Positions 43,317 to 53,400 of a stretch of 64,000 nucleotides of DNA are shown piece after piece. Numbering within the stretch: the stretch's first letter is position 1; every line of letters starts with the position of its first letter. The stretch is from Ardenticatenaceae bacterium (GTDB lineage: Bacteria; Chloroflexota; Anaerolineae; Promineifilales; Promineifilaceae): the NCBI GenBank assembly GCA_030065875.1, contig JASJCR010000015.1, positions 1-64,000 of the forward strand. Direction: 5' to 3'. The position numbers and the translations under genes are program-made. Below the pieces are notes generated by a model. That model ran no database searches and had not been told where the DNA came from. It was given only the letters and a program-made list of their open reading frames with translations.

Positions 43317-45017
43317 ATGGACGTGATTTTAAGCAACATACGCGCACTCGTTCCCGGCCGTAAGCAGTTTCATCTCGACTTACGCCGCTTTGTCGCTGAG
43401 CAGATCACTCGAAGTTGGATATTGATGGTTTGGCTGATCGCCTTTACCGCCTTTGTTGGCTGGTACACGATTGGACAGCTGTCTGCCGCCCCGGGTTCGA
43501 CAACCACCGTCTTGATTATATGGGCGTTGACGGTGTACATGACGGTCATTTCAGAACTGCAAAAGGATCATACCCCCCTGACATTTTGGCTCAAAGAGAA
43601 TATGTACAACTCGATCAACAACGTGTTGGTCACGTTGTTCCTGACTCTCTTGATCCTGGCTGGGGTGCGCGCTTTTTACAGCTACGCCTGGGTCAACGCC
43701 TCGTTTGAGACCGATCCGATTACCAGTAACGAAGAACGCCCCAATGAAATTACGGTTGATGATGCTTTAGCCGCTTATCGAGTCGATTTTAGTAATTTCC
43801 CAGAAGGATCTTCGCTACCACCGCGAGTTATTTTGGAAAATGCGGCCGGTACCCCGATTCGACAGGTTACCTTAACTAAATCCGCTGATGATCCCAATAT
43901 CGTTATCGAAGAACTGGAGGATATTCACACCGGCGCCTCCTGGGGATCGGTCATTGAAAATCTACCCAATATTTTGCTGTTCCGCTTCCGCGATCCGGTA
44001 ATTCAGTGGCGGATTTGGGCCTCTATTGGGGTATTGGTTGTTCTGGCCCTACCCAGCTTCGTCGTTTATCGCGGCGAACGCTATCGGGGAACGACGACCA
44101 GGCGACTCCTGACCTGGGCGTGGGTGGCCTCCCCGCTGATTATCTTTGGACTGCTGTACGGTCTGACCGCTGAAGGACCGCTGCAAGTTGTTGATCCCGA
44201 TCAAATTTGGGGCGGTTTTGTGCTGACGGTGATCATTTCGGTGTTTGCTATCGTAGTGTCGTTCCCGATTGGCATGCTGCTCGCGCTTGGCCGACGCAGC
44301 AACATTCAGGGGATTCCCTGGTGGGTGACCTATCCGGTTGCCATTGCGATCACGATCTGGGGGTTGTTGACAACGACACCGGCCAATCTTGAAGCATCAC
44401 GCAACACGGCAGAAACGATTCTGGCATACTGGCCGCTGGCGGTTCCCGTACTGGCATTCTTTTTCCAGCGAAGTTTTAAAGGCAATGTTGTGGCCGCTTT
44501 CAGCACAGGCTATATCGAGGTGGTTCGCGGAACCCCGTTCATCGTTGTTCTTTTCATGTCGATTATTTTGTTCCCGATCTTTTTACCAAGCGGCTGGGAT
44601 ATCAGCGGTGTTATCCGCGTGCTGCTGGCGTCGGCCCTTTTCTCGGCCGCCTATCTGGCCGAAAATATCCGGGGCGGGCTGCAGGCGCTCCCCAACGGGC
44701 AGTATGAGGCGGCCGATTCACTCGGCTTGAGTGCGTTTAACAAATACCGCCTCATTATTCTGCCACAGGCGCTCCGGGCGGTGATTCCGGCCATTGTGGG
44801 ACAGTTTATCGGCCTTTATAAAGACACATCGCTGGTCTATCTCGTCGGTCTGTTTGACATGCTGGCCCTGGCCAACGGCATCTCGTCGCAAAACAACTGG
44901 CTGGGTATACGGACCGAGCCTTATATTCTGCTGATGGTGATTTATTTCCTGGGCAGCAGCCTAATGGCCTGGTACAGTCGGCGTCTCGAGCGTCAGCTGG
45001 GAGTTGGAGAACGATAG
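43317..45017 (+). CDS. Amino acid ABC transporter permease (AapM-like)
   Basis: A 566-residue second permease of the general amino acid importer, starting 3 bp after the previous stop. Several N-terminal hydrophobic segments lie between residues 25 and 120. A soluble stretch (about 135-215) with acidic and loop-forming residues follows. The C-terminal third is the conserved channel domain with YIEVVRGTPFIVVLFMSII and coupling loop YEAADSLGLSAFNKYRLIILPQALRAVIPAIVGQ. The N-terminal region is longer than in typical AapM. Confidence 0.91.
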   Translation: MDVILSNIRALVPGRKQFHLDLRRFVAEQITRSWILMVWLIAFTAFVGWYTIGQLSAAPGSTTTVLIIWALTVYMTVISELQKDHTPLTFWLKENMYNSINNVLVTLFLTLLILAGVRAFYSYAWVNASFETDPITSNEERPNEITVDDALAAYRVDFSNFPEGSSLPPRVILENAAGTPIRQVTLTKSADDPNIVIEELEDIHTGASWGSVIENLPNILLFRFRDPVIQWRIWASIGVLVVLALPSFVVYRGERYRGTTTRRLLTWAWVASPLIIFGLLYGLTAEGPLQVVDPDQIWGGFVLTVIISVFAIVVSFPIGMLLALGRRSNIQGIPWWVTYPVAIAITIWGLLTTTPANLEASRNTAETILAYWPLAVPVLAFFFQRSFKGNVVAAFSTGYIEVVRGTPFIVVLFMSIILFPIFLPSGWDISGVIRVLLASALFSAAYLAENIRGGLQALPNGQYEAADSLGLSAFNKYRLIILPQALRAVIPAIVGQFIGLYKDTSLVYLVGLFDMLALANGISSQNNWLGIRTEPYILLMVIYFLGSSLMAWYSRRLERQLGVGER

Positions 45018-45100
45018 TTAGGACAGCCCGGCGCCGCGCCACTTTTAGCTCAAAAGCTGAAGGCTGACGGCTAATAGGCCCGCAGGGCCGTGCTATCACG
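45018..45100. repeat. GC-rich hairpin repeat between permease and ATPase genes
   Basis: Contains CCCGGCGCCGCGCC, TTTTAGCTCAAAAGCTGAAGGCTGACGGCTAATAGG and CCCGCAGGGCCGTGCT. The last phrase closely matches GGCCGTCAGGCCGTGCT at 30120. It belongs to the same family as 30010 and 57505 and sits inside an operon. Confidence 0.6.
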
Positions 45101-45108
45101 AGGACAAT

Positions 45109-45873
45109 ATGACAGCAACAAACACAAAATCAATGGGTGAAGACGTCATTGTTTGTCATGACGTACATAAATGGTATGGTGATTTTGAAGCCCTCAAAGG
45201 GGTGAGCATGCGGGTTCGATCCGGCGAAGTGATCGTCATTCTCGGCCCCTCCGGTTCGGGTAAATCGACATTTATTCGCACCCTCAACCGCCTGGAAGAG
45301 CATCAGGAAGGGTCGATTTCGGTTGATGGGATTGAGTTGACGCACGACATTCGCAACATCGCTGAAATCCGCCGCGAGGTGGGAATGGTGTTCCAGCAGT
45401 TCAATCTATTCCCTCACTTAACGGTTTTGGAAAACATCACCCTGGCCCCGATTCACGTGCGCAAATGGTCTCGTGAGCGGGCGGAAGAAGTGGGGATGAA
45501 GTGGTTGACCCGCGTCGGCATCCCGGAACAGGCGGAAAAGTATCCCGGCCAGCTATCCGGTGGGCAGCAGCAGCGCGTGGCTATCGCCCGGACGCTGACC
45601 ATGGAGCCCAAAATCCTCCTTTTTGACGAGCCGACCTCGGCCCTCGATCCGGAAATGATTAAAGAGGTGCTCGACGTGATGCGTGACCTCGCTTCATCCG
45701 GGTACACGATTTTGGCGGTTACCCACGAAATGGGATTTGCCCGTGAAGTAGCCGATCGGGTTATCTTTATGGATGCCGGTCAAATTGTGGAAGAAAACGT
45801 GCCCAGCAATTTCTTCACCAACCCGAAGGAAGAGCGGACGCAGAGGTTTTTGCAGCAAATTCTCAATCATTAA
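45109..45873 (+). CDS. Amino acid ABC transporter ATP-binding protein (AapP/GlnQ-like)
   Basis: The ATPase that drives the amino acid importer above. Walker [10 protein letters not shown] is at residues 45-53, the Q-loop [17 protein letters not shown] follows, signature LSGGQQQR is at about 148-155, Walker [17 protein letters not shown], and the H-loop [18 protein letters not shown]. At 254 residues it is typical. It begins after a repeat-containing 90-bp spacer with GAGGA before the ATG, and it is the last gene of the operon. Confidence 0.94.
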   Translation: MTATNTKSMGEDVIVCHDVHKWYGDFEALKGVSMRVRSGEVIVILGPSGSGKSTFIRTLNRLEEHQEGSISVDGIELTHDIRNIAEIRREVGMVFQQFNLFPHLTVLENITLAPIHVRKWSRERAEEVGMKWLTRVGIPEQAEKYPGQLSGGQQQRVAIARTLTMEPKILLFDEPTSALDPEMIKEVLDVMRDLASSGYTILAVTHEMGFAREVADRVIFMDAGQIVEENVPSNFFTNPKEERTQRFLQQILNH

Positions 45874-45942
45874 AGACAACAGACTTCAGACCACAGACAA
45901 CAGGTTGCTATTCTGAAGTCTGTGGTCTGTTGTCTGAAGTCT
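45874..45942. repeat. Opposed AGACNNS heptad arms between convergent genes
   Basis: The plus arm reads AGACAAC, AGACTTC, AGACCAC, AGACAAC; the right arm read on the minus strand is AGACTTC, AGACAAC, AGACCAC, AGACTTC. The two arms can pair, making a probable bidirectional terminator. The right arm also encodes the last residues of the App1-like protein. Confidence 0.85.
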
Positions 45943-47038
45943 CTTTTGCAATTTGGTCGACGGCCGCCCCATCGATCAGGCCTATGGAAAAAGCGTGCTC
46001 GGCCGCTTGAAGTGAAGTGGCGGTGAATACTAGAGGGACGCCATGCCTGGCCGTTCCATGCCTGGCCGTTGTTTTGACCAGCGCCTCAACCTCCCTATCT
46101 CGCTGCTCAGAAGTCACATCCCGAATATAAATCGCCTGAATGCGGTCAGGGTGTTTATCGATCACGCCGGCGTAAATTTCGGGGTCTTTTTGACCGCTGT
46201 CACCGAGCAGCACAAAAGGTAGTTCAGGGTAAGTAGCCAACAGTAAATCGATTTGGGTTGTTTTATGGATGCCGTGACCGGAGGAGATGAGGGTTGTTTC
46301 GGTGATGCCATAATCTTTGAGAAAGAGAGGGCCATGGGGAATGTCCTGTATTTCCATGAAGTCGGTCAACATATCAAACAAATTCCACGGGCTGCTGGAG
46401 ACGTAGAACAGGGGATTGGAGGCGTCACCGAGACCGCGCTGCAGCGCCCGATAAAAGGCGGCCACGCCGGCAAAGGGCAGGCGGGTGCGGTGATTTTTGG
46501 TAAACATGAGGTGGGCGGCCTGGACGTAGCTGGTGGCTTTGCTTTGCAAGATCGTATCGTCAATATCGCTGATCACCCCAAAGGTGGCGCCGGGGTTGGG
46601 GGTAAAAACGACGGCCGGTGTTTGGCTTTTGGTTGGGGAATCTGCAAGCTCAAGCTGAACGGTTTCGCGGCCGTGTTGGGCCGGGCCGCTTCGGGGCATC
46701 GTGATCGTAACATACCCTTCTTCGTCAGCGGTAAATTCGGCCGATTGACCTTCAAAATGCGCACGCACAACCGCATGGGGAATTTCATGGCTGTTGATGC
46801 GCTGATACGTGCGCCACACATTTTCCCAAATCGAATCATCACTTTCGATGGATGACATCTCCCTGGCTTCTAATACGCGAGCGCGGAGTTGAATGCCATG
46901 TTCGTTGCCAAAACCAAAATAGGGGACAATTTGCGGCCGGCCGTTGAGTTTGAGCCTTTTGCGCAGCAGTTGTCGAATCTCATCGAAGGATGTTTCGCCA
47001 CGGAAGGCGGTTTGGGTTAGGAGAGATTTTAAAGACAT
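45908..47038 (-). CDS. App1-like phosphatidate phosphatase (DUF2183) protein
   Basis: A 376-residue protein with a HAD-like catalytic domain: DIDDT at residues 158-162 in GVISDIDDTILQSKAT, then NPLFYVSSSPWNLFDMLTDFM and GHGIHKTTQIDLLLATYPELPFVLLGDSGQKDPEIY, which supply the phosphatase motifs. The N-terminal part (LKLNGRPQIVPYFGFGNEHGIQLRARVLE) is a family domain as well. It may dephosphorylate phosphatidate or another phosphomonoester. Near the C-terminus a 15-bp unit is duplicated in tandem (TARHGTARHG). The last residues are encoded by the heptad array. Confidence 0.85.
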   Translation of the reverse strand: MSLKSLLTQTAFRGETSFDEIRQLLRKRLKLNGRPQIVPYFGFGNEHGIQLRARVLEAREMSSIESDDSIWENVWRTYQRINSHEIPHAVVRAHFEGQSAEFTADEEGYVTITMPRSGPAQHGRETVQLELADSPTKSQTPAVVFTPNPGATFGVISDIDDTILQSKATSYVQAAHLMFTKNHRTRLPFAGVAAFYRALQRGLGDASNPLFYVSSSPWNLFDMLTDFMEIQDIPHGPLFLKDYGITETTLISSGHGIHKTTQIDLLLATYPELPFVLLGDSGQKDPEIYAGVIDKHPDRIQAIYIRDVTSEQRDREVEALVKTTARHGTARHGVPLVFTATSLQAAEHAFSIGLIDGAAVDQIAKETSDNRPQTSE

Positions 47039-47040
47039 GT

Positions 47041-47158
47041 GAAATACGAGATACGAAATACGAGATACGAGAGGCGAGATACGAAATGCGAGATTTGAGA
47101 TACTTGTATTCGTGTGGGTTCAACAAATCGTATATCGTATTCCGTATTTCGTAATTTA
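47041..47158. repeat. Opposed GARATAC heptad arms
   Basis: The left arm (47041-47100) reads GAAATAC, GAGATAC, GAAATAC, GAGATAC, GAGAGGC, GAGATAC, GAAATGC. The right arm (about 47128-47158) carries GAAATAC, GGAATAC and GATATAC on the minus strand. It lies just upstream of the App1-like start, in its leader. Confidence 0.85.
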
Positions 47159-47392
47159 TATGGCTATCGCAGGCGACACCCGCCCTTTCAGCTCCCATTC
47201 CAGGGTATGGGCCAAAAGGGTCAGCGTGAAGGTTTGGTTTTGGATCATGATGAGCACGTGGCGGCCAAAATCATCACGCCACTGACGGCCCTGTTCAACA
47301 GATTGCCAGCGGCCGTTTAAGCAGATTTTTTGAATATTGAGCTTGCCGCTTTGCTCAAACCGGCATTGAACGCCGGATAAGGATAAATTCAT
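47156..47392 (-). CDS. Hypothetical small protein
   Basis: A 78-residue frame upstream of and on the same strand as the App1-like gene. The composition is sensible and suggests alternating beta strands (KLNIQKICLNGRWQSVEQG, HVLIMIQNQTFTLTLL). I recognise no family, and there is no clear ribosome-binding site before the ATG. Its 3' end touches the right heptad arm. It could be the first gene of a two-gene transcript or a chance frame. Confidence 0.5.
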   Translation of the reverse strand: MNLSLSGVQCRFEQSGKLNIQKICLNGRWQSVEQGRQWRDDFGRHVLIMIQNQTFTLTLLAHTLEWELKGRVSPAIAI

Positions 47393-47446
47393 GGTGGGTA
47401 AAATTGCCTTGTTTACTAAAGAAAATTGTTAGTGTAAGGTATTTTA

Positions 47447-48352
47447 ATGCTTTTTTTGCTCTTCCCCAAGAATGCTCAAAAGATTTTGTTTGCTTTTTTG
47501 ATTGCCGCCCTAATTTTAGCCGGCTGCACAGGTGATGACGACGATGACCTCATTTTATCATCTCAAACGGTAGATATCACCCCTGACGCGGCTCAAAGCG
47601 AGGCAACCCCTTTTCTCACCGAAGAGGAAACGGTCATCACGCCTCAAGACATTTGGCGGCCGGCCCCTGGAACCAGCTGGCAGTGGCAAATCACCGGCGA
47701 CATCGACACCTCATTTGAGGTCGACATGTATGATATTGATTTATTTGACGCCCCTCAGGCCATCATTGATGAACTTCATGACGATGGCCGGGTGGTCGTT
47801 TGTTACTTTAGCGCCGGGAGTTATGAAGATTGGCGTCCCGATGCCGGTGATTTCCCACCGGAAATTGTTGGAGAGCCGCTCGAGGGCTGGCCAGGAGAGC
47901 GCTGGCTCGATGTTTCAAATCTGGATTTGCTTCAGCCAATTATGAACGCCCGGCTAGATTTAGCCGTCAGCAAAAAATGTGATGGGGTTGAACCGGATAA
48001 TATGACCGCCTTTCAAAATGAGAGTGGTTTTGAGCTCACGCCGGAAGATCAGCTGGCTTATAACATCTGGTTGAGCGAAGCGGCCCACGAGCGAGGGTTA
48101 TCGATCGGGTTAAAAAACGATCTCAATCAAATTGAAGAGCTGGTCGATTATTTTGACTGGGCGCTCAACGAAGAGTGTTTTTTCTATGATGAATGTGAAT
48201 TGTTGATCCCATTTGTCGAGCAGGGCAAGGCGGTTTTTGGGGTTGAATACGAATTGGATCCGGCCGCGTTTTGCGAGCAGGCCAATGCCCTCAATTTTGA
48301 TTATTTGCACAAAAACTGGGATTTGGACAGCTATCGAACCTCGTGCCGGTGA
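47447..48352 (+). CDS. GH114-type endo-alpha-1,4-polygalactosaminidase-like lipoprotein
   Basis: A 301-residue lipoprotein with signal ending LILAGC at Cys27, then an acidic stalk (DDDDD). The catalytic domain starts at about 70 with WQWQITGDIDTSFEVDMYDIDLFD and continues with VVVCYFSAGSYEDWRPDAGDFP, CDGVEPDNMTAF, GLSIGLKNDLNQI and FDWALNEECFFYDEC, which match the Glyco_hydro_114 fold. It may cleave galactosamine-rich exopolysaccharide, perhaps linked to glycan-related genes downstream. TAAGG precedes the ATG. Confidence 0.86.
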   Translation: MLFLLFPKNAQKILFAFLIAALILAGCTGDDDDDLILSSQTVDITPDAAQSEATPFLTEEETVITPQDIWRPAPGTSWQWQITGDIDTSFEVDMYDIDLFDAPQAIIDELHDDGRVVVCYFSAGSYEDWRPDAGDFPPEIVGEPLEGWPGERWLDVSNLDLLQPIMNARLDLAVSKKCDGVEPDNMTAFQNESGFELTPEDQLAYNIWLSEAAHERGLSIGLKNDLNQIEELVDYFDWALNEECFFYDECELLIPFVEQGKAVFGVEYELDPAAFCEQANALNFDYLHKNWDLDSYRTSCR

Positions 48353-48580
48353 GGCATGAACCGAATCCGAGACCAACTAAGAAATACGCAGTGCCGAGGC
48401 ATCAGCGTACCTCGGCCCGACTAAGTGAAATACAAAAAGGTTTTCGAAAAAAATATCCGCAGACCCCGTAGGGGTGAACCATAGGTTCGCAGAATGCCGC
48501 AGAGCTCCGCAGGAGCTAGAGAGAAATCTGTGGCTGATTTTTTGTGATTCACCTAAAAAGTAAAAAACAGCTCGTGAAAA
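48353..48580. repeat. Convergent spacer with CGCAGA-type repeats
   Basis: Short words of the type CCGCAGA, TTCGCAGAATGCCGCAGAG and AATCTGTGG, plus small palindromes ACCCCGTAGGGGT and AGCTCCGCAGGAGCT, lie between two convergent genes. Related to the CGCAGATT words at 31690. Confidence 0.5.
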
Positions 48581-49153
48581 TTACTTTTCGATGATATCCA
48601 CGCGCAATATTTTGTCCCCGGGATTTGGATCGCGCATCGGGTCTCTCTCGCGAATGGCGGTCAACACATCATCCCCATCGATCAATTCACCAAAGATGGT
48701 GTGACGGTTGTTCAGGTGCGGGGTAGGAACGTGGGTGATAAAAAATTGACTGCCGTTGGTGCCTGGGCCGGCATTGGCCATCGCCAGCAATCCCCGCTTG
48801 GTAAAACGCAGCGTGGGGGAAAACTCATCCTTGAATTTATAGCCCGGGCCGCCACGGCCGGTGCCTGAGGGATCGCCACCCTGAACCATAAAATCATTGA
48901 TCACGCGATGGAAAGTGGTTTCATCATAAAAACCCTGGTTGGCCAAATAAACAAAGTTGTTGACTGTCATGGGGGCATTTTTGGCATAAAGTTGGAAGGT
49001 CATGTCCCCTTTTTCCGTGCGCAAAATCGCCTGATAGCTTTTGCCTTCACTCAAGACGTTATTGGGTGCTTTGCGATAGTGATTGTTTCTATTTTCGGGG
49101 GTCACTTCAGCCAACGGCCGTTCACCACCCATCATCCCTTCTTCACTTGACAT
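48581..49153 (-). CDS. Cyclophilin-type peptidyl-prolyl cis-trans isomerase
   Basis: A 190-residue cytoplasmic cyclophilin with no signal peptide. The active-site core FHRVINDFMVQGGDPSGTGRGGPGYKFKDEF with the catalytic Arg, GLLAMANAGPGTNGSQFFITHVPTPHLNNRHTIFGEL, and the ending are standard. A 45-residue N-terminal extension precedes it. It accelerates proline isomerisation during folding. It is monocistronic on the minus strand. Confidence 0.94.
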   Translation of the reverse strand: MSSEEGMMGGERPLAEVTPENRNNHYRKAPNNVLSEGKSYQAILRTEKGDMTFQLYAKNAPMTVNNFVYLANQGFYDETTFHRVINDFMVQGGDPSGTGRGGPGYKFKDEFSPTLRFTKRGLLAMANAGPGTNGSQFFITHVPTPHLNNRHTIFGELIDGDDVLTAIRERDPMRDPNPGDKILRVDIIEK

Positions 49154-49327
49154 AATACTCTCCTTGATATTTTGGTAACAGATTAGCGCAAATTTTCACA
49201 GGTTGGGATCCTGTTTAAAATATTCTGCGGTTTCTGAAAAGATGTAGCTATTGCTCGGTTTGGGTTATTAAATACCTGAATAATGGAATTTCACCACAAA
49301 AAGAGAAAAAACACAAAAAATTAAACG

Positions 49328-50341
49328 TTATGCTTCTTGTTGTCTGAGGAGCCAGATAATAAACATCAGCACCAGCACGGCGATGGTGCTGCCGATGACA
49401 TACCCTTCGGTAATTGAGGCCTGGGTCACAAAAATCGCCACCAATCCGAAAATACCACCGATCAAGTACAGAGTCAGAACCGCTTCTCTCTGAGTAAATC
49501 CAAGGCGAACAAAGCGGTGACTCAAATGATCTTTGCCGGGGGTTGTGAGGGGATTCACTCCTCGACGGAGACGAGCAATTATTACCAGGGTCAAATCAAA
49601 CAGGGGAACCCCCAAAATCAAAAGGGGAACCATCCAGGTCACAAAATTGCTGTTTTGGGGGAAGTTGAGCTCGAGGGCCAAGATCGCCAGTAAGAAACCT
49701 AGAAATAACGATCCAGCATCTCCCATAAAAATTCGGGCCGGTTTAAAATTGTAGCGCAAAAATCCAAGGGTCGCGCCTAAGATGCCGGCCGCCAAAGCCG
49801 CCACCAGTTCCTGGCCATTGATCGCGGCAATCAGCAGGATAAAGGCGGCCGCTACGCCGCTAATTCCGGCACACGCCCCATCCATATTGTCCAGAAAGTT
49901 AACCGCATTGCTCAGGATCAAGATCCAAAAAATGGTTAAGCCATAGTTGATCAGAGGTGGAAAAGCAAGTTCAACCTGAACCCCAAAATAGATTAAAACA
50001 ACAACCGCCAGCAGCTGCCCGAAAAGTTTGTATCGGGCCCGCAATCCACCGGTGCGATCATCTACCAGGCCGACTAAAGCCATAATTGTGATCGCCAGTA
50101 AAATACCGATGACTTCGTTGGTCAGCGTATAAAGCCGAAATATGACAAAAATAAGTAAAAAGCCGACAAGCGCCCCACCAAAGATAGCCACTCCTCCCAT
50201 CAGGGGCATCGGCTCTCGATGCATTTTTCGGCCGGCCGGCATATCGACAAAGCCAATGGCCATGGCGGTACGCCGAATAAAGGGGGTCCCGGCCATGGTG
50301 AGCGAGAGAGAAAGGATAAAGATGATAATAACTAGACTCAT
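49328..50341 (-). CDS. MraY/WecA-type glycosyl-1-phosphate transferase
   Basis: A polytopic membrane enzyme (337 residues, about 10-11 segments) that attaches a sugar-1-phosphate to undecaprenyl phosphate, starting a surface polysaccharide or O-antigen-like chain. Motifs are GRKMHREPMPLMGGVAIFGG, VDDRTGGLRARYKLFGQ, NAVNFLDNMDGACAG, RIFMGDAGSLFLGFLLA with the catalytic Asp, and GKDHLSHRFVRLGF. The last loop resembles WecA/TagO rather than MraY. It precedes the big O-antigen-ligase gene on the same strand, likely a joint glycan function. Confidence 0.9.
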   Translation of the reverse strand: MSLVIIIFILSLSLTMAGTPFIRRTAMAIGFVDMPAGRKMHREPMPLMGGVAIFGGALVGFLLIFVIFRLYTLTNEVIGILLAITIMALVGLVDDRTGGLRARYKLFGQLLAVVVLIYFGVQVELAFPPLINYGLTIFWILILSNAVNFLDNMDGACAGISGVAAAFILLIAAINGQELVAALAAGILGATLGFLRYNFKPARIFMGDAGSLFLGFLLAILALELNFPQNSNFVTWMVPLLILGVPLFDLTLVIIARLRRGVNPLTTPGKDHLSHRFVRLGFTQREAVLTLYLIGGIFGLVAIFVTQASITEGYVIGSTIAVLVLMFIIWLLRQQEA

Positions 50342-50413
50342 TAGGAAGGGGGATTAGTTCGATTGGTTCGATTCACAGCTGATCTCCACGCTCTGGTCAA
50401 CGATCCACTGAGT

Positions 50414-53400
50414 TTATTCGACAGAGTTGATAAAGTCCTCGATTTGGGAAACCGCCTCAAGGGGGGCTGCCGCCAGTGAGGCCTCTGCTAATTCAACCGC
50501 ACGATCGAGTTCACCAGCTTCCGCATAAGCGGTGGCGGCAAAATATTGGATACGCCATACCGGCTCCTGTTCATTGGCAAAGGGAATCGCCGCTTCATAA
50601 GCCTGCGTAGCGTAATCATATGCCTGCAGCTGCTGGTAGGTTTGAGCGATTCTCAGCCACCGCTGGGCCAGATCGCTTTGGTTTGGCGACAATTCACTGC
50701 CGCGGATCATGCTGTCGAGCATAATTTTAAAGTAGACGGCCTGTTCATCCCCTGAGGCTGTAGAGGCACAAATTGCCGCTAATTCAGCCTGTTCAAATCG
50801 CGTTTGTTCAAAGAAGGGATCAACCGTGGCGGATGTTTCGTACAGCTCGGCCGCCTGTTCACAATCCTGGAAGAACGAATAAACCATGCGGGCATATTCA
50901 TTGCGGATGATGGCGTTTTGAGGACTCAAACCGATTGCCGCCTGGTAATAGGTTTCGGCCGCCTCGATGCGACCCTCCCGTTCCACATCGCTTTCTGGTG
51001 AAACCGCCGCCCACCGCGTGTTAAGACGGGCCAAATTAGCGGTGTGATCGGTATTGAGGGGGTTGATGTCCTGTGCTTTGATCAGGCTGCGAGCGGCCGT
51101 GGTTAACAGAATTTCCCGCTCCTGATCAATCAGCAAACCTGATTTTTCTAGATAAGCCCGGCCGAGCCACAAGTAGTAAAAATCTTCACTGGGAGCGATT
51201 TCGAGGGCGCGCTCGTAAATAGCGATGGTATTGTCCCAGAAGCGTAATGCAACCTCCGGGTTCTCGCCAGAGACGGTAAGCTGACCGGCTTGAGCGTCAA
51301 ACGGCTTGCCCCGTTTGTAGATCATATCCGCCTGAATGACGTCGAGGTTGGTGGTGTTGACCACCCAAAACGACAGCGGCAGGAGGACGATTAACGCCAG
51401 TCCGCCCCAAATCGTGGCCCACTGCCCGGTTTGATTGAGCCGTCGCAGGGCAAACAGCAGGGCAAAGACGAGGATAAAGAGAAAAAAGTAGACATAATAT
51501 TGGGTGAGGATGCCCACAAATTGATCCGCTTCGGCTACGCGACGAACCATTTCGGGCATTTCAGCGGTGACTGATTCCGGGGTAATAAAATTTGCCCGGA
51601 TCCGGTTGGCCTGTAGCCAAGTGTAAGCCATGCCGATGGTCAGCGACCCAATGCCGGTGATCCCCCCGGCCGTCATCAGCGGCGCGGCCGATTTATCCCA
51701 AAGCAGGGCGATTAAGATAACCGAGAGTCCGCCGATGATTAACCCCACAAATAACCCGTTTCCCCCAACGAGCAGCATGACCAATCCCAAAAGCAGACCG
51801 GCCCCGGAGACGACCAGGGCGCGCAGCCGAGCCTGCGGGGCATTGACCCACAAAGCGATCCCCGCATAAAAGGTGGCGAAGGTCAACAGGGGAGATAGGG
51901 TCAAAAAGCCGATGCGCTGCAGCGGAGAGAGCGTCCCGGTGGAAGCATTTAAGAAGCCGTAACCGGCCGCCAGCAGCCCGATAACGCCACCTGCAAAAAA
52001 GGTAATGGCCAGCGGCTGGGCCCGCTTGATTTTTCTGTCGCTCTTTGGCAAAGAAAGGGTGCCGGATTTGACCATTTCACTGACCAGGGCAAAGATCCCC
52101 AACAGCCAGGTCATCACGATTAATAAATAAATGAAGGGGGAGGAAGAAAATTCCTGGGAGGGGTTTATAAAAAGCGATTGATAAAAAATCTCTCCGGTGG
52201 AGGGAAGATCCTGAAGAGATTGAAAAGATTGACCTGGTTGGGGGGTAAAGATAACAAAGTTAAAGCCCAGGGTAGCCACGATCATGCCAAGCACGATTGT
52301 GCCGACAAAAACCGGGCCAAGATAAGGCGGGATGGTGCTTCGGCGGCTGCCGCCTGAAGCCACCGCCCGTCGACCGCGGCCGGCGCGTCGCGGTGTTGCC
52401 TCAGCTGCGGAGGAACTGGCTTCTTTTCGCTTATTTTCCGGCAAAATATGACCCAGGATTAGCAAGACGGCCGCATAGACAAAGAAATGTATGCGTGAGG
52501 AGGCGATGGCGATGCCAAAATGAATTTCGACATAGTGCGCCATGATCGCCCCCAGCAGGGCGATAATGGTGATGCGCCGAGTCGAAAAAGGATCGTTTTC
52601 CTTTTGGCCATATTCGGCCGGCCGAGCCCCCCAGGCATAGTAAATTAAATAAATAACCAGGCCAAAAATTGACCCCAACGGGTAGGCAACGCCCACATAT
52701 TCGGGGCCGCGCCACAGTGAGAAGGCTGCGGCCGTCACCACCCCCAAACCAACCCAAAGCCCGACAAACAAATAGCGGTCCAACCGGCTGCGAACCACAC
52801 CCAGCCAGCGAAATCCGTGGAGAAAAATGGTAATGTAAAGCCATTGCCAAACAACAAACCCCAGACCCCCGGTAATCACCAGGGCATCCCATGTTTCGTT
52901 ATGGGATCGGTCAGGGGAGGCGTTTCGCGCTTCAAGGGTTCCCAATTCTGGAGGGTAATAACGGTTGTAAGCGACATACATCGCTTCCGGACCGTAGCCG
53001 ATCAGCGGCCGCAGCCAGGTAAATGAATCAACCTGTCCATCCGGATATCGAATCGGGTCGAAAGAGGTCACCATTTCCATGGCACCCTGCCAGATCAGCA
53101 CGCGCACCCGGCCGGTTTCCGTTTCGGCATCGAGCATGCGGCCCAGGCGGCCGATGCCAGGGGTGTCCCGCCATGTATCGAAGAGAAGATTCACCCCTTC
53201 GGCCGGCTGCGCCTCCATCTGAGCGGGGCCGCTGCCGATCAGATTAAATCCAACCAGCCAAATGCCTCCCAGAATGGCGATTTGAATCCAGCTGAACCAC
53301 AACCATGACCAACCTTGGCGCAGGCCGAGAAGGATGATAATTGAAAAAATCGATATCCCGAAGCCGGAAATGAAAATTATAAAAGAAATGGATGGCGTTA

